DNA of 64,000 bases from Muribaculaceae bacterium. Lineage in GTDB: Bacteria; Bacteroidota; Bacteroidia; Bacteroidales; Muribaculaceae. A program made the translations under genes and the position numbers. The DNA is taken from positions 1-64,000 of the forward strand of contig JAFRRT010000033.1 of the NCBI GenBank assembly GCA_017427945.1. The letters run 5' to 3'. This document shows, piece by piece, positions 1 through 6,730 of this stretch (positions are counted from its first letter, which is position 1; each line of letters opens with the position of its first letter). The notes below the pieces were generated by a model, which worked only from the letters and a program-made list of their open reading frames with translations, did no database searches and had not been told where the DNA came from.

Positions 1-783
1 GGCTGGCCCGGCGGCGGTCAAGACAACAGCGACACGCACTCCTCGCCCAAATGCATCCGCAGCGAGGGCAACATGACCATTAACGGCGGTACCATCAAGG
101 TGACCACAACTGGTGGCGTGAGCGGCTCCACCGGCGGCGGCATGGGTGGCCAGCAGGAGACAGGCGCCGAGGGCATCGAGTCCAAGGGCACCATAACCAT
201 CAACGGCGGTTACATCGAGGCTTCCACCTATGATGACGCCATTAACTGCGCATCACACATGTACTTGAAGGGTGGCTACATCTATGCAGTGGCTACCGCT
301 AATGATGCCATCGACTCTAACGGCAACATGTACATCAGCGGCGGTAAGATCTTCTGCTATGGTAGCGAGGAAGGCTTTGACGCCAACAGTGAGGGCGGTT
401 ACACCGTCTATGTACAGAGTGGTGCCTGCTTCATGTGCATCGGCGGCAACATGGGTGCCATCGAGAGCGGTGCTCAACTCAGCCAGACCTGCAAGCAGGC
501 TTCGGTAAGCGGCAATACATGGTATGCACTCTATAACGGCAGCAGTGTCGCCTTTGCAGCCTACACGCCCACCTTCTCAGGAGGTGGCGGCGGCTGGGGC
601 GGCGGCAGCTCAAGCAAGACGATGGTTGTCACAGCACCCTCCACTCCGGCGCTCTACAAGAGCGTGACCGGCACAGGCACCTCGTTCTGGACCGGCAAGG
701 GTTACAGCAATGCCACTGGCGGTAGCAGTGTTTCACTCTCCAACTATTCCGGTGGCGGTGGCGGCCCGTTTGGCAGCAATTAA
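1..783 (+). CDS. Cthe_2159-like carbohydrate-binding beta-helix protein, 5' end missing
   Basis: The frame is open from base 1, so the start lies upstream of the window and 260 codons are visible. The sequence consists of short glycine-rich rungs such as 'MTINGG', 'MYISGGK' and 'DAIDSNGNMY', then a Gly/Ser-rich stretch and a tail containing 'STPALYKSVTGTG'. This matches the C-terminal half of the protein at 1861-3828 almost rung for rung, including 'EEGFDANSE'. The family (PF14262, Cthe_2159/DUF4353) contains secreted beta-helix proteins that bind acidic plant polysaccharides. A surface glycan-binding role is inferred from the family. The dockerin gene starts 44 bases downstream and is probably co-transcribed. 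Confidence 0.8.
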   Translation, partial: GWPGGGQDNSDTHSSPKCIRSEGNMTINGGTIKVTTTGGVSGSTGGGMGGQQETGAEGIESKGTITINGGYIEASTYDDAINCASHMYLKGGYIYAVATANDAIDSNGNMYISGGKIFCYGSEEGFDANSEGGYTVYVQSGACFMCIGGNMGAIESGAQLSQTCKQASVSGNTWYALYNGSSVAFAAYTPTFSGGGGGWGGGSSSKTMVVTAPSTPALYKSVTGTGTSFWTGKGYSNATGGSSVSLSNYSGGGGGPFGSN

Positions 784-827
784 TCAAGTAGTTATAAACA
801 ATGACATCATTAAAAAGACTTAGAATT

Positions 828-1253
828 ATGAAAAAGACGATTATAACGATGCTTATCGCCCTGGTGGCCATGGTTGCCAGCGCCGAGACCTATAACTACC
901 TGAAGTTTACCAAGACCAGTGGAACTACCCTTACCTACTCGGTAGAAGGTCTCAAGCTCACTTACGATGCCAGCAACGTCTATGTGGTCAATAACGAGAC
1001 CACGGCGACCATTGCTTTAGCCGAGGTGCAGGACATGTACTTCAGCAACGAAGCAGGCGGCAATGACTTCATTCTCGGTGACGTGAACGATGACGGCAAT
1101 GTGTCCATCGCCGACGTGACGGCACTCATCGACTACCTGCTGGGTACCAATGATGGCATCAACCTTGATGCCGCCGACTGCAACACTGATAATAATATCA
1201 GCATTGCCGACGTGACTGCTCTCATTGACTACCTGCTCAGCAAAAGCTGGTAA
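828..1253 (+). CDS. Secreted dockerin type I repeat protein
   Basis: This is a 141-residue protein with a signal peptide (MKKTIITMLIALVAMVASA). Residues 21-73 form a small beta-rich domain ('YNYLKFTKTSG...VQDMYFS'). Residues 84-139 hold two dockerin-type repeats, 'DVNDDGNVSIADVTALIDY' and 'DCNTDNNISIADVTALIDY', each with the Asp/Asn calcium-loop spacing. Dockerins bind cohesins, but no cohesin is visible here, so the partner is unknown. I chose the ATG at 828 over 801 because it gives a clean signal peptide. The N-terminal domain resembles the start of the proteins at 1457 and 1861, which suggests a shared surface system. Confidence 0.85.
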   Translation: MKKTIITMLIALVAMVASAETYNYLKFTKTSGTTLTYSVEGLKLTYDASNVYVVNNETTATIALAEVQDMYFSNEAGGNDFILGDVNDDGNVSIADVTALIDYLLGTNDGINLDAADCNTDNNISIADVTALIDYLLSKSW

Positions 1254-1283
1254 AGCAAACATGTAATTTTCATCATTGAATGT

Positions 1284-1327
1284 TTTGCGCCGCTGGGATA
1301 TCATTCCCGGTGGCGCAAACTTCTTTT
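1284..1327 (+). terminator. Terminator hairpin after the dockerin gene
   Basis: Arms TTTGCGCC (1284-1291) and GGCGCAAA (1312-1319) pair perfectly, and an inner GGG/CCC extends the stem. The stem is followed by the pyrimidine-rich run ttcttttct. Confidence 0.7.
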
Positions 1328-1373
1328 CTATGCACCTTTATACCCCCCTTAAACAGCACTTTCATAGAAAAGA

Positions 1374-1405
1374 ATTGCATGTGTTGAGAATAAGACTTAC
1401 TTTTG
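1374..1405 (+). promoter_or_regulatory. Promoter for 1457-1864 and 1861-3828
   Basis: The -33 box is ATTG at 1374-1377, the spacer is 20 bases, and the -7 box is TActTTTG at 1398-1405. This matches the Bacteroidetes primary sigma consensus TTTG / 19-21 / TAnnTTTG. It places the transcript start near 1412 and makes an in-frame start at 1403 implausible. Confidence 0.7.
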
Positions 1406-1456
1406 CTGCATGATATGCCTTTAACAAAACCAAGAATAAAACTAAAAAATATCATT

Positions 1457-1864
1457 ATGATTAAAAGGTTATTATTCATGCTATTGACAATTATAGCGGG
1501 TTTGATGCCGATGACGGCGGCAACCTATGAATACCCATATCTGAGCTTTCTCACCGTTGACGGCAAAGTTCAGTCGATAGCAGTCGATGACTTAACCATT
1601 ACCATGAGCAATGGCGTGCTCACCGCCAGCAACGGCAACGCCACCAAGACGTTCACGCTAACCAAGCTCGACAAGATGTTTTTCTCAGAGTCATCAGGAC
1701 TGGAGCAACTCGCTGCCGACAATGATGAGCCAGTGGAAGTCTTTGATGAGGCGGGCATCAGTTTTGGAAAGTTTGCCAATGTCACCGATGCCCTGCATGC
1801 ACTTGACACTGGAATCTATGTGCTCAAAAGCCGCAGTATCACCCTTAAAATCGCTGTGAAATGA
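1457..1864 (+). CDS. Small secreted beta-domain protein with a C-terminal sorting-like tail
   Basis: This 135-residue protein has a signal peptide (MIKRLLFMLLTIIAGLMPMTAA). A domain of about 60 residues follows ('YPYLSFLTVDGKV...LDKMFFSE') that resembles the N-terminal parts of the proteins at 828 and 1861. The last 45 residues ('VEVFDEAGISFGKF...GIYVLKSRSITLKIAVK') look like the C-terminal tails of exported Bacteroidales proteins. The start is the ATG at 1457, because the upstream in-frame codons overlap the promoter. Its stop overlaps the start of the next gene by four bases (ATGA), so translation is probably coupled. Function unknown; a surface or adhesion role is inferred. Confidence 0.75.
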   Translation: MIKRLLFMLLTIIAGLMPMTAATYEYPYLSFLTVDGKVQSIAVDDLTITMSNGVLTASNGNATKTFTLTKLDKMFFSESSGLEQLAADNDEPVEVFDEAGISFGKFANVTDALHALDTGIYVLKSRSITLKIAVK

Positions 1865-3828
1865 AAAAGTCATTCTTCATCATCGGTGCACTGGCAATGG
1901 CCATCACAGCAAAAGCCCAGACATTGAATCTTGCCGTGGGAGAGGTGACTTATCATTTTCCCGCCGCACAGGTCGGAGATATGACTTTCGCCAGCGGCAC
2001 ATCACTCACCATCATGGGTAAAGAGTTTAATGTTGACGATGTCACACGGGCCTATATAGACGACAGTGAGATTTCTGGCAACGAGGTCAACGTGACCTAT
2101 AATGGTTCGTCGGCTACAGTGAGCGTGCCTGGCAATGTTGCAAAGTATGTCGATATAACCGTCAGCGGAGCCCATGTGAGCATAGCCCAAAGCAGTGAAG
2201 TGGATAACAATAACGTGGGAGAGATCACCTATGTCCTCAGCGGAGACACACCCGATGGTGAGTTTTACCTGAGCGGACAATACAAATCTACCGTTGAACT
2301 TAACGGAGTGACGATTGTCAATATGACTCCCGTTTTCTCGGGGGCAGCCTTGAATGTGCAAAACGGCAAGCGCATCGACGTGGTATCCAAAAACGGTACC
2401 GTAAACTATCTTACTGACTGTGCCGATGGAGACCAAAAGGCGTGCTTGGTCATCAAGGGTCATGGCGAGTTCAAGGGCAAGGGAACACTCAACATCAATG
2501 GACTGCTCGGCCACGGTATCAAGACCGGAGAATACATGACCGTGAAGAATTGCACCATCAATGTGCTGACAGCCAAGGGTGACGGCATCCACTGCAACGA
2601 GTACTTCATGATGGAGAGCGGAAGCGTCAACGTGAGCGGCATTGATGATGATGGCATCCAGGCCGAAATCGATGGTGATGTCTCGACCGGTGAAACCCCT
2701 GACCATGAAGACGAGGACAGCGGCAACATCTACATCAATGGCGGCACTATCAACATCAGCGTAACAGAAGCCGCAACTAAAGGCATCAAAGCCGATGGCG
2801 ACATCAACATCACAGGTGGTGACATCACTGTCGATACCAGCGGTGGCGGCTTATGGGACTACCCGAACACCAAGGTCAAGGCCCCGTCATGCCTGAATAG
2901 TGACGGCAATACTTCCATCGCTGGCGGAACGCTCACACTAAACAGCAGCGGAGCCGGTGGCAAGGGAATGAGCGGCAACGGTTCGCTCACCGTCACTGGT
3001 GGTGACATCAACATCACCACCACGGGCGGCATGACAGTCTATGTGACCCGCCACATCTATGACAACTATACCGGTAACACCGACCGGTTGGCCAGCAACT
3101 ACAAGTCAGCGCCCAAAGGCATGAAATTTGACGGCGACATCAACATCAGCGGCGGCAACATCAACGTGAGCTCCGCCAAGCATGAGGGCATCGAAAGCAA
3201 GGGTGTCCTCACCATCGAAGGCGGCCACATCGAGTCGGTCTGCAGCGACGATGCCCTGAACAGTGGTTCACACATGTACATCAAGGGCGGCTATGTCTAT
3301 GCTGCCAGTTCGAACAACGATGCCATCGACTCAAACGGCAATATGTATCTGAGCGGAGGTCACATCTTTGCCGGCGGCAGAGAAGAGGGTTTTGACGCCA
3401 ACAGCGAGCGAGGCTACAAGCTATATGTCCAGAACGGTGTTTCGTTCATCGCCATTGGCCCCGGCATGGGTGCCCTTGAGGGCGGTGCCAACATCAGTCA
3501 GACCTGCTACCAATACTCGCCTGGAGAAGCCGGCACTACCTATGGCCTATACAGCGGCAGCAATCAGGCCTTTGCCGTAACCCTGCCTGCCATCAGCGGT
3601 GGTGGACCAGGCGGTCCTGGCGGCGGTGGTCCTGGCGGCGGTGGACCGGGTGGCGAATCATCTGACGTGAAGATTGTCTGCACGGCCCCCTCTACTCCAG
3701 AGTTGTATTCGGACGTGACCGGTAACGGTACCGCACTGTGGTCCGGTAAGGGCTATACAAGTTTTGACGGTGGATCAAAAGTCACCTTGTCCACCTATAC
3801 CAACGAAGGTGGCGGGTGGCCCTGGTAA
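1861..3828 (+). CDS. Cthe_2159-like carbohydrate-binding beta-helix protein
   Basis: This is a complete 655-residue protein with a signal peptide (MKKSFFIIGALAMAITAKA). Residues 20-70 form a small domain related to those at 828 and 1457. From about residue 115 to 580 it is a run of beta-helix rungs with Asn-Gly turns ('INISGGNINVSS', 'GNMYLSGGHIF'), typical of PF14262. A Gly/Pro-rich linker and a short beta tail follow. The partial gene at the left edge is a close paralogue. Characterised relatives bind polygalacturonate in a calcium-dependent way, and binding of pectin-like glycans at the cell surface is inferred. No catalytic motif is visible. Confidence 0.8.
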   Translation: MKKSFFIIGALAMAITAKAQTLNLAVGEVTYHFPAAQVGDMTFASGTSLTIMGKEFNVDDVTRAYIDDSEISGNEVNVTYNGSSATVSVPGNVAKYVDITVSGAHVSIAQSSEVDNNNVGEITYVLSGDTPDGEFYLSGQYKSTVELNGVTIVNMTPVFSGAALNVQNGKRIDVVSKNGTVNYLTDCADGDQKACLVIKGHGEFKGKGTLNINGLLGHGIKTGEYMTVKNCTINVLTAKGDGIHCNEYFMMESGSVNVSGIDDDGIQAEIDGDVSTGETPDHEDEDSGNIYINGGTINISVTEAATKGIKADGDINITGGDITVDTSGGGLWDYPNTKVKAPSCLNSDGNTSIAGGTLTLNSSGAGGKGMSGNGSLTVTGGDINITTTGGMTVYVTRHIYDNYTGNTDRLASNYKSAPKGMKFDGDINISGGNINVSSAKHEGIESKGVLTIEGGHIESVCSDDALNSGSHMYIKGGYVYAASSNNDAIDSNGNMYLSGGHIFAGGREEGFDANSERGYKLYVQNGVSFIAIGPGMGALEGGANISQTCYQYSPGEAGTTYGLYSGSNQAFAVTLPAISGGGPGGPGGGGPGGGGPGGESSDVKIVCTAPSTPELYSDVTGNGTALWSGKGYTSFDGGSKVTLSTYTNEGGGWPW

Positions 3829-3883
3829 AAGATGACCACATGGCTATGAAGTAAAGTCATCACATCAACATTATATAATATAT

Positions 3884-3926
3884 AGACGCGTTAGCACCAT
3901 TCTGCCTATCGCGTCTAATTCTTTTG
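3884..3926 (+). terminator. Terminator hairpin
   Basis: Arms AGACGCG (3884-3890) and CGCGTCT (3910-3916) pair perfectly and are followed by aattcttttgttg. It closes the 1457-3828 transcript. Confidence 0.65.
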
Positions 3927-3989
3927 TTGTGCACCCCATTGTGAAATAATTTAACACAACAAAGAAAATTATTAAAAGATGTTAAGAAA

Positions 3990-4022
3990 TTTGGATTGTA
4001 ACAAATATGTGTTATACCTTTG
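3990..4022 (+). promoter_or_regulatory. Consensus promoter for the ABC exporter operon
   Basis: TTTG at 3990-3993, a 21-base spacer and TAccTTTG at 4015-4022 match the Bacteroidetes consensus exactly. Transcription should start near 4029, giving a leader of about 58 bases before the ATG at 4087. Confidence 0.85.
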
Positions 4023-4086
4023 CAGTGTATTAGTTAAGTAGTACACTAATAAAGTCAATTATTAATCTCTAAAATATCTAAACATT

Positions 4087-4929
4087 ATGGTACAAATTAA
4101 TGAAATCAGTTTCAGTTACAACAAGAAGTCCGGAGACTTGTTCAACGACTTCTCGTTGAATCTTGAGCCAGGCAACGTGTATGGTCTGCTCGGCAAGAAC
4201 GGCGCCGGCAAGTCCACCCTCATCTACCTGATGACGGGACTGCTCACCCCCAAGAGCGGCGAGGTGACTCTGGACGGTGAAAATGTTCGTCAGCGCCTTC
4301 CCAAAACCATGAGCGACATCTTCCTCGTTCCCGAGGAGTTTGACCTGCCGCGTTTGAGCCTCAAGCAGTATGTGAGCATCAACGCCCCCTTCTATCCCCG
4401 CTTCAGCATGGAGGACATGCAGCACTACCTCGACATCTTTGAGATGGGCAATGACCTGAGTGTTAATCTCCATGCCCTGTCGATGGGCCAAAAGAAGAAA
4501 GTGTTCATGGCGTTTGCTTTCGCTACCAACACCCGCGTGCTCATCATGGACGAGCCGACCAACGGCCTTGACATTCCCAGTAAGAGTCAGTTCCGCAAAC
4601 TCGTAGGTGCCGGCATGACCGATGACAAGTTGATGCTCATCTCTACCCACCAGGTTCGTGACATCAGCGACATCCTGGATCACGTGACCATCATTGACCA
4701 AAGCAAGGTGTTGCTCAACACCAGCTTTGCCGACGTGACAAGTCGCCTGGCCTTCCGTCCCATGCGTGAAGGCGACCAGCCCATCTTCGTGCAGCAAAGT
4801 GCAATGGGCAATCTCGTGGTTACTCCTGCACAGCCCGACGAAGAAACCAAAGTTGACCTGGAGATGCTCTTCAATGCCACTCTCCTGAATCCTGCTGCTA
4901 TCAACCAATTATTCACCGACAAAAAATGA
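4087..4929 (+). CDS. ABC transporter ATP-binding protein
   Basis: This 280-residue cytoplasmic ATPase of the ABC-2 exporter type has Walker A 'GKNGAGKST', signature 'LSMGQ', Walker B 'VLIMDEP' with 'TNGLD', and the switch histidine in 'STHQ'. About 70 residues follow the ATPase core. It overlaps the permease start by four bases (ATGA) and lies upstream of a YtrA-type GntR gene. That arrangement resembles the YtrA/BcrA exporter operons that respond to envelope-active compounds. The substrate cannot be read from the sequence. Confidence 0.9.
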   Translation: MVQINEISFSYNKKSGDLFNDFSLNLEPGNVYGLLGKNGAGKSTLIYLMTGLLTPKSGEVTLDGENVRQRLPKTMSDIFLVPEEFDLPRLSLKQYVSINAPFYPRFSMEDMQHYLDIFEMGNDLSVNLHALSMGQKKKVFMAFAFATNTRVLIMDEPTNGLDIPSKSQFRKLVGAGMTDDKLMLISTHQVRDISDILDHVTIIDQSKVLLNTSFADVTSRLAFRPMREGDQPIFVQQSAMGNLVVTPAQPDEETKVDLEMLFNATLLNPAAINQLFTDKK

Positions 4930-5786
4930 ACACCACTATGAATACCGTCAATCAAACTTTCAACTGGAGTCGTTTCACGGCTGCCCTGCGCAAGGAACTT
5001 GTTGAGAACAAGCGTATGTTGCTGTTCACCGTCATCTGCATCTATGGACTGCTCACGCTGATTATGATTATTGGCAACCTTGGAGTCGGACTGAACCCAA
5101 GTGCTTTGCAGGAAACGTTCGCCGATAAAATTCCCCAAACGTTTGTTGGGACCATTTTGACGCTGGTTATTTGTGTATCGGCATCGATGGCTTTCAAGAA
5201 CCTGACCACCAAAACCGGTCGCACAGCCTTATTCACTTCCCCGTCATCGACGCTTGAGAAATTCCTGCTCAATATTCTCATCTATGTGGTGGGTGTGTTT
5301 ATTGCCTATTTTGCATGCGCCCAATTGGCAGATCTTACTCGCATTGCTGCATTGTGGTTCTTCAAAGGCAACACCTTAACCGTGCCTGGCCCCATTAATT
5401 TCTTGACATGTATTTCGGACCTTGCCGCTAATGTTGAGCACCCTGAAATCGGCATGACAAGTTTGGGCTGGATCGTGATTCTCGGACTGATTGCCAACGC
5501 AGGCCTGTACTTGCTGGGCAGTGTTATCTGGCCCCGCCTGTCACTGCTCAAGACGTTTGCCGCCATATATGCCCTCGAATTTGCATTGTTCCTCATTGCT
5601 GCTCCGTTCTTCTACTTTTTCGGTGACATGGAGACCTTGGGACGATGGTTTCTCAACTACTTGCACGGAGGTCAATTCTCCATAACAATGATTGTCATCG
5701 TGTGTGTACAAATCCTGCTTTACTTCGGTCTGGCATGGTATCTGTTTAAGCGTAAAGATGTTATCTCACTCAAGTGGTGGAAATAA
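4926..5786 (+). CDS. ABC-2 type transporter permease
   Basis: This 286-residue integral membrane protein has about six hydrophobic segments, beginning near residues 35-55 ('MLLFTVICIYGLLTLIMII') and ending near 255-275 ('MIVIVCVQILLYFGLAWYL'). It is the membrane partner of the upstream ATPase, with which it overlaps. An ATG four codons in (4938) could also serve as start. The short C-terminus 'KRKDVISLKWWK' resembles other small ABC-2 permeases. Confidence 0.85.
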   Translation: MNTTMNTVNQTFNWSRFTAALRKELVENKRMLLFTVICIYGLLTLIMIIGNLGVGLNPSALQETFADKIPQTFVGTILTLVICVSASMAFKNLTTKTGRTALFTSPSSTLEKFLLNILIYVVGVFIAYFACAQLADLTRIAALWFFKGNTLTVPGPINFLTCISDLAANVEHPEIGMTSLGWIVILGLIANAGLYLLGSVIWPRLSLLKTFAAIYALEFALFLIAAPFFYFFGDMETLGRWFLNYLHGGQFSITMIVIVCVQILLYFGLAWYLFKRKDVISLKWWK

Positions 5787-5804
5787 TTAAACTATTTGAC
5801 TATT

Positions 5805-6167
5805 ATGAATTTCAAGGATAATAAGGCGATTTACCTGCAAATCGCAGACAGCATCGGCGATCAGATTATTGCCGGAGCCCTGGCCCCTGAGGGAAAGGTG
5901 CCCAGCGTGAGGGAACTCGCCGCCGAGATTGAGGTCAACGCCAATACTGTGGCGCGCACCTACGACCACCTGCAGCAGAGCGGAGTAATCTATACCAAGC
6001 GCGGACTGGGCTACTTTGTGAGCCCCGATGCCAAGGAAAAGATTGTGAGCCTGCGTCGTGAACTGCTCATGAAGGGAGAGATGGACTACTTCCTGGGTCA
6101 ACTCAAGGCAGTAGGTATCACCCCCGAGGAACTGCAGAAAATTTATAAGGATTATATCAACTGCTAA
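5805..6167 (+). CDS. GntR-family regulator, YtrA subfamily
   Basis: This 120-residue protein has an N-terminal winged helix ('IYLQIADSIGDQI...GKVPSVRELAAEIEVNANTVARTYDHL') and a short C-terminal helical dimerisation tail. The lack of a large ligand domain places it in the YtrA type, which represses adjacent ABC exporters. The start is the ATG at 5805; the only in-frame alternative is a TTG at 5796. Being last in the operon, it probably autoregulates from the promoter at 3990. A strong terminator follows directly. Confidence 0.9.
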   Translation: MNFKDNKAIYLQIADSIGDQIIAGALAPEGKVPSVRELAAEIEVNANTVARTYDHLQQSGVIYTKRGLGYFVSPDAKEKIVSLRRELLMKGEMDYFLGQLKAVGITPEELQKIYKDYINC

Positions 6168-6173
6168 TCATTG

Positions 6174-6240
6174 AACTACGAATTCCGCGAATGACACAAA
6201 CGCCAAGTATTAATCACCAGCGGAATTCGTAGTTTTTTTA
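6174..6240 (+). terminator. Strong terminator or attenuator hairpin
   Basis: A perfect 15-bp stem is formed by AACTACGAATTCCGC (6174-6188) and GCGGAATTCGTAGTT (6220-6234), followed by a T run. It separates the GntR gene from the tiny reading frame at 6256, whose ATG lies 15 bases after the T run. Confidence 0.85.
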
Positions 6241-6255
6241 AAAAAATCAACTATT

Positions 6256-6324
6256 ATGTGTATCGTCACCGTAACCGCCATTGCTGTCATCATCATTTCT
6301 TATTTGACAGGCAACTTGTTTTAA
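6256..6324 (+). CDS. Putative 22-residue membrane peptide
   Basis: The frame from ATG 6256 to TAA 6324 encodes 22 mostly hydrophobic residues starting 'MCIVTVTAIAVIIISY'. It resembles the 28-residue peptide at 10945, with which it shares the pattern CIV[ST][IV]T followed by a hydrophobic stretch. Both lie beside ABC exporter operons. The bases before the ATG (tcaactattATG) resemble those before the GntR gene (gactattATG). No separate promoter is visible, so expression would need read-through of the hairpin just upstream. It is too short to be sure that it is translated. Confidence 0.45.
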   Translation: MCIVTVTAIAVIIISYLTGNLF

Positions 6325-6730
6325 GACTTCAATCCGCAAGATGAAGTTTTACTAGACAAACAACAGGCAATGATATTTCCGATTCTTAATTATTTTCAGG
6401 AATTGCATCAGCCAACAAAGCAAAGGCATGAGATTAAACCGTTGGTGCTGTCACCAGCGGTAATGCCTTGCTTATTACCGGCAAAAACTTATTGCTCATT
6501 AAATTGTTGAGAATAAGGCTGAAGAAAAAGCAACAACAGTGCCGATAAGCCAACTTTTAACATAACCCTTTTATAAGAAGTCAACTGAATCGAAAATAAT
6601 ACGCATAAAAAGACAAAGTAAACAGCCTCCAAAAAAAGATGTATTTTTTTGTAGTTTTTTTGTAGAGTGCTGCGTCTAATGGTCAAAAAGATTAAATACT
6701 GAATATTAAACGTTTTAAATTCAATTGATT
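6325..6730. other. Noncoding stretch with two competing hairpins
   Basis: No credible gene is seen. AAGGCAT (6423-6429) pairs with ATGCCTT (6463-6469) around an inner stem CCGtTGGTG / CACCAgCGG. The alternative pair CGGTAAT (6459-6465) with ATTACCG (6474-6480) uses part of the same bases. The remainder, up to the M16 peptidase start, is AT-rich with long T runs and no clear TAnnTTTG box. Confidence 0.5.

Noticed and set aside
6642-6661. T-rich run before the M16 gene as a -7 box
   Set aside because: TA is followed by seven or more T residues before G, so TAnnTTTG spacing is not met.
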